A stretch of 64,000 bases of DNA from an uncultured Allomuricauda sp. (lineage in GTDB: Bacteria > Bacteroidota > Bacteroidia > Flavobacteriales > Flavobacteriaceae): contig NZ_CAMYIC010000062.1 in assembly GCF_947258355.1 (NCBI RefSeq), positions 1 to 64,000 on the forward strand, written 5' to 3'. A program made the translations under genes and the position numbers. This document shows, in pieces, positions 56,546 through 64,000 of this stretch. The notes beneath the pieces are model-generated. The model was not told where the DNA came from, did not search any database, and saw only the letters and a program-made list of their open reading frames with translations. Within the stretch, counting starts at the first letter, position 1. Each line of letters starts with the position of its first letter.

Positions 56546-58003
56546 GTGAAACATAATCAGGTAGTAATCCATAACAAAGTCGAAATCGTTGAGGATGGTG
56601 ACGATATTGTTTGGGCTATGGATGAAAATTACAGGCTAACAGCTTTTAATTCTTCTTTTAAAAATCGCCTTAAACTTGAAAATTTAGGGGATGCTAAGAG
56701 AGGTATGGACCTAAAGAAAATCTACGATAGAGAAGGTTTTTTCAATCCTTGCAAGCAAGGTTGTGAAAGGGCGCTTAATAGATACGCCACGACCTCCAAA
56801 CATACTTTTGAGGATAGAAGCGGAATTGTTGTGCACGAGTTTTCTTTTCAACCCTTCATGAACAGCTCAGGAGATGTTGTTGGGTGTTGTGTCTGGCAAA
56901 AGGACATTACACAGGAAGTGGACAATAACCATCGTTTAAGAGAAAGTGAGCGCAATTACCGGGAAGCTCAAGAAGTTGCCAATATTGGTCACTGGAACTG
57001 GGACATGGTTAAAAATGAAATCACCTGGTCCGATCAACTTTTTAGGATTTTTGGACAAGAACCCAATAGTTTTGAAGCTAATTACGAATCATTGGTGGAT
57101 ATAATCCATCCAGAGGACCGAGATGCTTTTAACGAGGATGTGACCAAATGTATAGAGGAGAGAGTCTTGCACGACATTATCCATAGGATCGTAGTTAATG
57201 ATGGTGAGATAAGATATGTTCATCAAATGGGCAGGGCATTTTATCATGAGGATGGAACACCCTACAGAATGAGGGGCACAACACAGGATGTTACCAAGGA
57301 TGTCTTGTCGAACCGACAGATTGTTGAGCAAAACAACGAGCTTCAAAATTTTGTTCGTATCATATCCCATAATCTTCGCAGTCCCATCTCCAACCTTTTA
57401 ATGTTGTCCAAAATCTACGAATGGGGCAAGGATGAAACAAATGACGACATTGTAAAAAAGATTGAAAATACCACGGAAGCACTAGATCAGACCATAAAAG
57501 ACCTCCATTTGTCGCTATCGTTGAAATCTGCTGATAGGGAAAAATTCAGGGAAATAACTTTTGCGGATATAATGAAAGACGTTGAAGGTCTATTGTCCGA
57601 AGAAATTATCAAAAACAAAGCAACGATTAAAACAGACTTTTCTCAAGTGGATACCGTTTTTGCTGCTAAAAGTTATATGGTCAATATTTTTTATAACCTT
57701 ATCTCAAATGCCATAAACTACGCTAAAAACGGGGTTCCGCCTGTTGTTCAAATTACTTCGGAACAAAATGAAGATTCCGTGATGTTGAAATTTTCCGACA
57801 ATGGAATCGGAATGGAACTGACCCCTGAGAAAGAACGTAAGATTTTTGATATGTACGGCAGACTTAGTGGTGCTACGGAAGGCAAGGGTTTTGGGCTCTA
57901 TTTGGTGAAGACACAAGTAGAGGCCATGGACGGAAAAATTGAGGTGGATAGTAAAATCGATATAGGAACAACGTTCACCATAGGTTTTCCAAAAAGCAAT
58001 TAG
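56546..58003 (+). CDS. PAS-domain sensor histidine kinase
   Basis: This 485-residue kinase has two PAS domains (about 10-130 and 135-260; the second begins with the REAQEVANIGHWNWDM motif of PAS_3). The phosphoacceptor His lies in RIISHNLRSPISNLL (about residue 274), and the ATPase domain (about 375-485) has NLISNAINYAKNG (N box) and FGLYLVKTQVEAM (G box). It has no transmembrane helix, so it is a soluble sensor, perhaps of a bound small molecule or redox state. The single-domain regulator lies 81 nt upstream. Confidence 0.9.
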   Translation: MKHNQVVIHNKVEIVEDGDDIVWAMDENYRLTAFNSSFKNRLKLENLGDAKRGMDLKKIYDREGFFNPCKQGCERALNRYATTSKHTFEDRSGIVVHEFSFQPFMNSSGDVVGCCVWQKDITQEVDNNHRLRESERNYREAQEVANIGHWNWDMVKNEITWSDQLFRIFGQEPNSFEANYESLVDIIHPEDRDAFNEDVTKCIEERVLHDIIHRIVVNDGEIRYVHQMGRAFYHEDGTPYRMRGTTQDVTKDVLSNRQIVEQNNELQNFVRIISHNLRSPISNLLMLSKIYEWGKDETNDDIVKKIENTTEALDQTIKDLHLSLSLKSADREKFREITFADIMKDVEGLLSEEIIKNKATIKTDFSQVDTVFAAKSYMVNIFYNLISNAINYAKNGVPPVVQITSEQNEDSVMLKFSDNGIGMELTPEKERKIFDMYGRLSGATEGKGFGLYLVKTQVEAMDGKIEVDSKIDIGTTFTIGFPKSN

Positions 58004-58009
58004 TGTCCT

Positions 58010-58945
58010 TTAAAAGGGCAAATAGCTTAGGTCCACATTGCCTCCGGAAATCACTATGCCAATTTCTTTGTCCTTGAACTTATTTTTTTTCTTGAGGACT
58101 GCTGCCAGAGCCACTGCACTGGAAGGTTCGCATACGATTTTAAGTCGTTCCCAAATCAGTCGCATGGCAGAAATAATTTCCTCTTCTGTAACACGAATAA
58201 TTTCCTCGACATGTTTTTGAATGATGGGAAAATTTCTATCACCTAATTGGGTTTTTAGCCCATCTGCTATGGTATTGGTCGTATTATTGGTTTCTATCTT
58301 TCCACTTTTTAAGGAGCGATAGGCATCGTCCACTTCAAACGGTTCGCCTCCAATGGTTTTGCAATTGTTTCCAAAGTAATGGGCGGCCAAGGCGCAACCG
58401 GCGATCAATCCACCACCACCAACAGGAGTGAATACAAAATCTAGATCTGGTTGATTTTCCAAGAGTTCTTTGCAGGCAGTTCCTTGTCCTAAAATTACCT
58501 GGTCATCATTGGATGGATGAATAAAAGTAGCACCATATTTTTCCGCAATTTGTTTTGATGCCAACTCCCTGGCTTCGAGGTTGGGTTCACATTCTATTAA
58601 AATGCCCCCGTAGCCCTTGACCGCCTCTTTTTTTACTTGAGGCGCCGAACTTGGCATCACGATATAGGCCTTTACCCCTAAACTTTGCGCTGAAAGCGAT
58701 AGGGCCTGAGCAAAATTGCCGGAGGAATGGGTGACCACTCCATTTTGTTTCTGCTCATCGGTGAGTTGCATTATAGCATTGGCGGCACCACGCATTTTAA
58801 ATGCACCCATTCTTTGAAAGTTCTCGCACTTAAAGTACAGATTGGCACCAGCTATTTCGTTAATAAGTCTGGAAGTGAGCACAGGAGTATTATGGATAAA
58901 AGGTTTTATCCGTTCGTGGCAGTCAATTAATTGTTGTTTGTCCAT
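58010..58945 (-). CDS. Threonine/serine dehydratase-like PLP enzyme
   Basis: This 311-residue fold-type II PLP enzyme has the Schiff-base lysine K50 in FQRMGAFKMRGA and the phosphate-binding GGGGLIAGCAL loop (about 175). Serine racemase and threonine dehydratase are close relatives; the short length without a regulatory ACT domain fits a catabolic threonine dehydratase or serine racemase. Which activity applies cannot be told from the sequence. It is 47 nt downstream of the universal stress protein gene on the same strand. Confidence 0.87.
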   Translation of the reverse strand: MDKQQLIDCHERIKPFIHNTPVLTSRLINEIAGANLYFKCENFQRMGAFKMRGAANAIMQLTDEQKQNGVVTHSSGNFAQALSLSAQSLGVKAYIVMPSSAPQVKKEAVKGYGGILIECEPNLEARELASKQIAEKYGATFIHPSNDDQVILGQGTACKELLENQPDLDFVFTPVGGGGLIAGCALAAHYFGNNCKTIGGEPFEVDDAYRSLKSGKIETNNTTNTIADGLKTQLGDRNFPIIQKHVEEIIRVTEEEIISAMRLIWERLKIVCEPSSAVALAAVLKKKNKFKDKEIGIVISGGNVDLSYLPF

Positions 58946-58992
58946 AAATTGCCTTATGCCGTTTTTTGCGGTATAAAGATAACAACGGAACC

Positions 58993-59898
58993 TTAATTGT
59001 GCGATTCTACCTTCTCTTCTTCTTTTGCTTCTTTGTAAACACCTTCCATGCCTAATTCGGGGATTACCAACAATGGTATTTGGGTATGGAAAGCTGTTCT
59101 TTTGATTATGGGCTCACGGGTCATTTTTTCCATATAGCTATGCTGATAGTTCAACATGGCCAAAAGATGGATGTCCAATTCCTTGGAAAATGTTTCCAAG
59201 GTATGGGAAACCGAATTGAGTTCGGAAACCGTGTGAACATAATGTTCAACATCACCCAAATAGCGTCTCAGCATATTTAAGTTGAACTGCTGTAGTTCCG
59301 TTAAGGCTTTTATGCCGTATTGCACGTGTACAATTCGAATAGTGGCATTGAACATTTTTGCCATTTCCAATAAAGGTGACAGCTCCGAAGAGGTGTAGAA
59401 CCGATTAAAATCGGTGGCAAAAGCAATTTCCGAAGGGGTAATATATTCAAAGTGGTGCGGTATGGCCAGAATAGGACACTTTTTGGTACACTTTATAATT
59501 CGTACCGTGTTACTTCCCATGAACACCTCGTCTACACCGGAAGCGCCCTTGGTACCCGTTATTACCAGGTGAATACCGAAGGTTTCCACAATATCTTTCA
59601 CCTCTTCCACCAAAAGGTTAAAAGAAGAAATGGTCTCAAAACTGTGGTTGGGATTTCCATATTTGGTTTTTATCCGCTCCACGGTTTTTGTCAATCCTCG
59701 TTCAGAATTCTCTCTCACAGCATCGACTATGCGAACTCCGTCAATCATTTTTGCCATAAATCGGCTACTGGGGATAACAGGGGTATAGGTGTTGAGCAAG
59801 TAAAATGTACAACGCCTGTTGCGGAACAATTGCATGGCGTAATCGATTGCATTCCATGCATTTTCCGAAAAATCCGTAGGTATTAAAATCTTCTGCAT
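58993..59898 (-). CDS. Universal stress protein (two Usp domains)
   Basis: This 301-residue protein has two UspA-like domains. The first begins MQKILIPTDFSENAWNAIDYAMQLF and ends with a GTKGASGVDEVFMGSNT motif like the ATP-binding G-2x-G-9x-G(S/T). The second (about 160-280) is degenerate. The open frame can start at 59919, but the ATG at 59898 gives the family N-terminus. Tandem Usp proteins often respond to oxygen limitation. It is 60 nt downstream of the Crp/Fnr gene on the same strand, in a region about respiration. Confidence 0.87.
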   Translation of the reverse strand: MQKILIPTDFSENAWNAIDYAMQLFRNRRCTFYLLNTYTPVIPSSRFMAKMIDGVRIVDAVRENSERGLTKTVERIKTKYGNPNHSFETISSFNLLVEEVKDIVETFGIHLVITGTKGASGVDEVFMGSNTVRIIKCTKKCPILAIPHHFEYITPSEIAFATDFNRFYTSSELSPLLEMAKMFNATIRIVHVQYGIKALTELQQFNLNMLRRYLGDVEHYVHTVSELNSVSHTLETFSKELDIHLLAMLNYQHSYMEKMTREPIIKRTAFHTQIPLLVIPELGMEGVYKEAKEEEKVESHN

Positions 59899-59978
59899 CT
59901 GACTAAGATTATGATGCAATAAAATTAGACCTATGGACTAGGGGATACTATGACAATTGTCAGCTTTTGAAAAATGGG

Positions 59979-60668
59979 CTAAAAGCCTTCTACCAATTCC
60001 AAAAGTTTCCGTTCATCCTTGATTCCGATTTTTTTACCAGAAGTATGGATCAAGCCTTTCTTTTTAAACTCTGAAATAATTCTGATGGCAGATTCTGTAG
60101 CAGTGCCCACTACATTGGAGATATCTTCCCGGGATAAGGTTAGGGCCAAAAAGCCATCGTCATCCTCCCCGAAATTGTTCTTTAAATAAAGAAACGCTTC
60201 CGCCATTCGTTGTTTTACCGTTTTTTGGGAAATGTTGACGATTACGTCGTCGGCTTCTTTGAGATCGTGGGCCATATGGCGCAAAACTTCCAATGTAAAG
60301 TTTGGATTCTTTTGAAGTGTATTGTTGATACTTTCCTTAGGAATAAAGCAAACCTCCATATCATCAACCGCAATGGCAGAAAGGTTGGTGCTTTCTTGCG
60401 AAATAACAGAGCGTTGGCCCAGAACTTCGCCCTTGCTGGCCAACTTAACGATCTGATCTTTTCCGTTGGCACTTAACTTGGAAAGTTTTGAAACCCCATT
60501 CCGGACGCAGTAGACCCCGTTCAGTTTGTCACCTTCCTCAAACAGCGGCTCTCCTTTTTTTATGGTCTTGGTTGTTTTGGAGTCGGATACTTTTTTTAGT
60601 TCCTCCTTGCTCATGGCGCGGAGCGAGTTGAACTGTCGTACGATGCAATTTTCACACCTGCTTTCCAT
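59979..60668 (-). CDS. Crp/Fnr family transcriptional regulator
   Basis: This 229-residue regulator has a cNMP-binding-type sensor domain (about 30-140) and a C-terminal HTH (LSREDISNVVGTATESAIRIISEFKKKGLI). The N-terminus begins MESRCENCIV; cysteines are at 5, 8, 54 and 107, a pattern reminiscent of Fnr but not identical, so an iron-sulfur sensor is possible, not proven. It is divergent from ccoI and shares a 119-nt region with a palindrome TGATAATTATCA. Expected role is control of microaerobic respiration. Confidence 0.88.
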   Translation of the reverse strand: MESRCENCIVRQFNSLRAMSKEELKKVSDSKTTKTIKKGEPLFEEGDKLNGVYCVRNGVSKLSKLSANGKDQIVKLASKGEVLGQRSVISQESTNLSAIAVDDMEVCFIPKESINNTLQKNPNFTLEVLRHMAHDLKEADDVIVNISQKTVKQRMAEAFLYLKNNFGEDDDGFLALTLSREDISNVVGTATESAIRIISEFKKKGLIHTSGKKIGIKDERKLLELVEGF

Positions 60669-60691
60669 ATTGATTAGTTTACCTGATTCAA

Positions 60692-60765
60692 CAAAAATAG
60701 TTGATAAACAATCACAATTTACTGATAATTATCATATTTTTAATGTGAATAGTATTACAAATTTG
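60692..60765. promoter_or_regulatory. Divergent Fnr-type region between crp/fnr and ccoI
   Basis: A palindrome TGATAATTATCA (60723-60734) resembles an Fnr site. On the minus strand, TATTTTTG (60699 down to 60692) would start the crp/fnr gene; on the plus strand CAAATTTG (60758-60765, one mismatch to TAnnTTTG) would start ccoI. The palindrome centre is about 43 nt upstream of both predicted starts, the class II activator position. Distances are estimates. Confidence 0.6.
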
Positions 60766-60787
60766 CATCAGGTAAAGCAAATGTGAA

Positions 60788-63163
60788 ATGGCAGACTCGA
60801 CCTGTTATCATTGTGGAGACGAGTGCGGCAAGGGTAGTGTAAAGTTTGATGAAAAAGATTTTTGTTGTAATGGTTGCAAAACCGTTTACGAGATTTTTAC
60901 ATCAAATGGCCTGTCCACTTTTTATGAAATAGAGGGCAAAGCAGGAACCACTCCTAATGAAATCCGTCAGAAATATGATTTTTTGGACAACCAGGAAATT
61001 GTGCAACAACTGGTGGAGTTTAATGAAGAAGGTGTCCAAGTGGTAAGTTTGAGCATTCCCACTATTCATTGTAGTTCTTGTATTTGGGTGCTGGAGAACC
61101 TGAACAAACTACATTCTGCCATAACCTTTTCACAAGTAGATTTCCCCAAAAAAACAATTCGGGTAACTTATAAAACAGAGGATTTCTCGTTAAAAGCCTT
61201 GGTGCTTTTATTGGGAAGTATTGGGTACGAGCCCTATATCTCTTTGGAGGAATACAATAAAAAAGGGAAAAAGGTCGACCGCTCCTTAATATACAAATTG
61301 GGGGTTGCAGGTTTTGCCTTTGGGAATGTAATGTTGTTTTCCTTTCCCGAGTATTTTGAAGTCGAAGAGTTTTGGCTAGATCAGTATAAGCATGTTTTTC
61401 GCTGGTTGATGTTTGCCTTTTCCTTGCCAGTTGTATTTTATGCCGCTCAGGATTATTTTATTTCAGCCTATAAAGGAATCCGCACCAAATTATTGAACAT
61501 TGATGTGCCCATTGCTTTGGGGGTTCTTGTGCTCTTTTTACGTAGTACGGTTGATATTGTATTTGATTTGGGCTCTGGCTTTTTTGATAGTCTCACAGGT
61601 TTGGTTTTTTTCCTGTTGTTGGGGAAATTTTTTCAACAGAAAACCTATGCTTACCTGTCATTTGAAAGGGATTACAAATCATACTTTCCCATAGCCGTTA
61701 CCCGTCTGAAGAAAAACGGTGAAGAAGAAAACATCCAAATTTATAACATTGAAGTAGGGGACAGGGTCCTGATCCGTAGCCATGAGATTATTCCTGTGGA
61801 TTGTATTCTGATCAAAGGCACCGCTGAAATTGATTATAGCTTTGTGACAGGTGAGTCCGAACCCGTATTCAAGGAATCTGGCGAAAAACTTTTTGCGGGT
61901 GGAAAACAGCTTTCAGGAGTTTTGGAAGTTGAGGTTCTCAAATCCGTATCACAAAGTTACCTGACGCAACTGTGGGGCAACTCCGTATTCTCAAAAGACA
62001 AGGCGAGCCAGTTCCAGACACTTACCGATAGTATTGGCAAACGATTTACCATTGCGGTGTTGAGCATCGCTACGGTGGCCACAATTTTTTGGCTGATTTT
62101 TGATCCAAGCCTGGTACTCAACGTTTTCACTTCGGTTTTGATCATTGCCTGCCCCTGTGCCATTGCCTTGGCAGCTCCCTTTACACTTGGCAATATGCTC
62201 CGTATTTTCGGAAAGTATAAATTCTATCTTAAAAACACCAATGTGATTGAGCACTTGTCCAAAATCGACACCGCTATTTTTGATAAAACGGGAACGCTCA
62301 CCACCAGTCAAAAAGATACCATCCACTATGAAGGGATGGAACTCACAGAGGAAGAAACAGCACTCTTAAAAACAACTTTGAGAGCATCCAACCATCCATT
62401 GAGCCGATCGCTTTACGATATTTTAAAATCCAATAGCATAATGACCTTGGAAGAGTTCCAGGAGCATACGGGAAAAGGAATTGAGGGAAAATATAATCAA
62501 CACTCCATAAAAGTGGGGTCTGCATCCTATGTGGGGGAAAGTAAATCCAATTCAATTGCAAATACCGCAGTTTATGTAAGTGCTGATGAAGATGTAAAAG
62601 GAAGGTTTGTGTTCAAGAATACCTACCGGGATGGGATGAGTCAAATATTCAATGAACTTTCAGATGATTTGGAGTTGGGGATTCTTTCCGGCGATAATGA
62701 TGGTGAAAAGGAGCAGCTACAAAAAATGCTCCCTGAAAAAACAAGGATGCTATTTGACCAAAAGCCCGAGGATAAGTTGGAATACATAAAAAACCTTCAG
62801 AAAAAACATAAAGTTTTGATGGTGGGCGATGGATTGAATGATGCAGGTGCCTTGGCCCAAAGCGATGTTGGTTTGGCGGTTTCGGAGAACATCAATGTGT
62901 TTTCGCCTGCTTGCGATTGTATTTTGGATGCGAGTAAGTTAAGGATGTTGCCAAAGTTTATAAAACTATCCAAACAATCTGTTCGGATAATAAAAATGAG
63001 TTTCCTACTTTCATTGTGTTATAATATTGTGGGTCTATATTTTGCCGTTACAGGTCAGTTGCAGCCGGTGATTGCAGCTATTTTGATGCCATTGAGTTCC
63101 ATCAGTATTGTTGTGTTCACTACAATGGCCACAAACTTCATCGGAAAAGAATTAAAAAATTAA
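60788..63163 (+). CDS. ccoI: Copper-translocating P-type ATPase CcoI
   Basis: This 791-residue P1B ATPase supplies copper for assembly of the cbb3 oxidase. The N-terminus is a Cys-rich metal site (CYHCGDECGKG and CCNGC), followed by an HMA-like CSSC at about residue 95, six to eight membrane helices, the CPC transport motif (CPCAIALAAP, about 455), phosphorylation loop DKTGTLTT (about 498) and MVGDGLNDAGAL. Adjacent ccoS and ccoN support CcoI over general CopA. It is transcribed divergently from the Crp/Fnr gene. Confidence 0.93.
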   Translation: MADSTCYHCGDECGKGSVKFDEKDFCCNGCKTVYEIFTSNGLSTFYEIEGKAGTTPNEIRQKYDFLDNQEIVQQLVEFNEEGVQVVSLSIPTIHCSSCIWVLENLNKLHSAITFSQVDFPKKTIRVTYKTEDFSLKALVLLLGSIGYEPYISLEEYNKKGKKVDRSLIYKLGVAGFAFGNVMLFSFPEYFEVEEFWLDQYKHVFRWLMFAFSLPVVFYAAQDYFISAYKGIRTKLLNIDVPIALGVLVLFLRSTVDIVFDLGSGFFDSLTGLVFFLLLGKFFQQKTYAYLSFERDYKSYFPIAVTRLKKNGEEENIQIYNIEVGDRVLIRSHEIIPVDCILIKGTAEIDYSFVTGESEPVFKESGEKLFAGGKQLSGVLEVEVLKSVSQSYLTQLWGNSVFSKDKASQFQTLTDSIGKRFTIAVLSIATVATIFWLIFDPSLVLNVFTSVLIIACPCAIALAAPFTLGNMLRIFGKYKFYLKNTNVIEHLSKIDTAIFDKTGTLTTSQKDTIHYEGMELTEEETALLKTTLRASNHPLSRSLYDILKSNSIMTLEEFQEHTGKGIEGKYNQHSIKVGSASYVGESKSNSIANTAVYVSADEDVKGRFVFKNTYRDGMSQIFNELSDDLELGILSGDNDGEKEQLQKMLPEKTRMLFDQKPEDKLEYIKNLQKKHKVLMVGDGLNDAGALAQSDVGLAVSENINVFSPACDCILDASKLRMLPKFIKLSKQSVRIIKMSFLLSLCYNIVGLYFAVTGQLQPVIAAILMPLSSISIVVFTTMATNFIGKELKN

Positions 63164-63232
63164 ATAAAGCTGATATATGTCATTTTTTGAAGAATACCAT
63201 CACAGTAGTTTTACCCCCAAATTCAGGCAGGT

Positions 63233-63442
63233 ATGAGTGTTATTTATGTGTTGTTGGCCATAAGCATAACGGTGGCCGTAGTCTTTTTTGTAGCCTTTGT
63301 TTTTTCGGTAAAGAGCGGACAATACGATGACACCTATACCCCATCGGTAAGAATGTTGTTTGAAGATGAGGTGGTCAAGGACAAGGATAAATCAAACCTA
63401 AATAAAAAGGAAATCAAACAAACTAAAAGTACAAACCAATAA
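63233..63442 (+). CDS. ccoS: cbb3-type cytochrome oxidase assembly protein CcoS
   Basis: This 69-residue protein has one transmembrane helix (about 2-25, SVIYVLLAISITVAVVFFVAF) and a short charged tail, with the family's conserved SGQYDD region. It helps insert cofactors into the cbb3 oxidase. It is 69 nt after ccoI and 2 nt before ccoN, so cotranscription is likely. Confidence 0.88.
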   Translation: MSVIYVLLAISITVAVVFFVAFVFSVKSGQYDDTYTPSVRMLFEDEVVKDKDKSNLNKKEIKQTKSTNQ

Positions 63443-63444
63443 AT

Positions 63445-64000
63445 ATGGAAATACAACAGTTCCGCTACGATAACAAAATCGTGCAAAAGTTCTTATACGC
63501 CACCATACTTTGGGGCGTGGTGGGTATGGCAGTAGGTCTCTTGTTGGCCTTTATGTTTTTGTTCCCCAATGTTACAGAAGGTATATCATGGTTGAGCTTT
63601 GGGCGTTTACGTCCGTTGCATACCAATGCCGTAATCTTCGCATTTGTGGGTAATGCCATCTTTGCAGGGGTATATTACTCACTGCAACGTTTGTTAAAGG
63701 CCAGAATGTTCAGTGATGCCCTGAGTAACATCAACTTCTGGGGTTGGCAATTGATCATTGTCGCAGCAGCAATAACGCTACCGCTGGGTTATACAACAAC
63801 CAAAGAATACGCAGAATTGGAATGGCCAATTGATATTGCCATAGCAATTGTATGGGTGGTTTTTGGTTGGAATATGATCGGTACCATTTTAAAAAGAAGG
63901 CAAAGACACTTATATGTGGCCATTTGGTTCTACCTTGCCACATTTGTTACCGTTGCGGTATTACACATTTTCAACAGTTTGGAGCTCCCTGTTTCTTTGA
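63445..64000 (+). CDS. ccoN: cbb3-type cytochrome oxidase subunit CcoN (partial)
   Basis: The frame from ATG 63445 runs past the window end (185 codons visible). The N-terminus MEIQQFRYDNKIVQKFLYATILWG and the helices including LRPLHTNAVIFAFVGNAIFAG match CcoN, the catalytic heme-copper subunit; the His in PLHTNA fits a heme ligand position. In Bacteroidetes this gene is often fused to ccoO, but the fusion lies outside the window. It is 2 nt after ccoS and completes the ccoI-ccoS-ccoN arrangement of microaerobic respiration. Confidence 0.92.
   Translation, partial: MEIQQFRYDNKIVQKFLYATILWGVVGMAVGLLLAFMFLFPNVTEGISWLSFGRLRPLHTNAVIFAFVGNAIFAGVYYSLQRLLKARMFSDALSNINFWGWQLIIVAAAITLPLGYTTTKEYAELEWPIDIAIAIVWVVFGWNMIGTILKRRQRHLYVAIWFYLATFVTVAVLHIFNSLELPVSL

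Overview
The window looks like a chromosomal segment of a marine Flavobacteriaceae bacterium (Bacteroidota), probably near Muricauda/Allomuricauda. The reasons are: promoters of the Bacteroidetes type (TAnnTTTG at -7 with TTG/TTTG about 18-21 bp upstream); genes mostly without strong Shine-Dalgarno sequences; family content typical of the group (DUF5723-OmpA, BlaI/M56 pairs with TonB_C domains, DUF4407, DUF4260, an S16 with a long Ala/Glu tail); and a cbb3 oxidase locus. No phage, insertion sequence, CRISPR array or rRNA is visible. Genus assignment is inference.

Layout. 1-5.1 kb: the 5' part of a large secreted repeat protein (cut by the window edge) and an OmpA/DUF5723 outer-membrane protein, both on the minus strand. 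5.2-9.8 kb: YegP, then a minus-strand series GNAT - divergent S21 - small CxxC protein - proC - proB - proA preceded by a long, well-folding leader. 9.8-18.7 kb: housekeeping genes (PPOX-like protein, tRNA-Asp, DUF58, trxA, DnaQ-DnaE fusion, DUF2383, rpsP-rimM). 18.7-28.5 kb: outer-membrane protein, trmN6, acyl-CoA dehydrogenase, YdeP-type molybdopterin oxidoreductase, then a second DnaE polymerase with a Y-family polymerase (probable damage-tolerance cassette). 28.6-34.7 kb: a candidate small RNA and the histidine-utilisation operon hutH-I-U-G with a divergent LysR regulator.

34.7-44 kb: nitroreductase, DUF456, a His-rich exported protein with a TonB receptor (probable metal uptake), then a BlaI repressor, an M56 sensor fused to two TonB_C domains, a TPR protein and a lipoprotein, preceded by three copies of one operator. 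44-51 kb: ruvC, hemW, cyclase, a run of small conserved proteins, and a membrane-anchored MutS-like ATPase convergent with DUF4407. 51-55.7 kb: a second BlaI/M56 pair whose promoter is built inside its two operators, PhnA, M20 dipeptidase and tRNA-Leu. 56-64 kb: response regulator and PAS kinase, threonine dehydratase, universal stress protein, and a Crp/Fnr regulator divergent from ccoI-ccoS-ccoN (microaerobic respiration), with an Fnr-type palindrome between them.

Three copies of a REPIN-like inverted repeat lie in intergenic spacers. The observations most worth testing are the structured leader before the S21-containing series, the candidate small RNA near 28.6 kb, the operator architectures of the two BlaI systems, and the membrane-bound MutS-like ATPase. 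All family calls come from reading the sequence; no database search was run.
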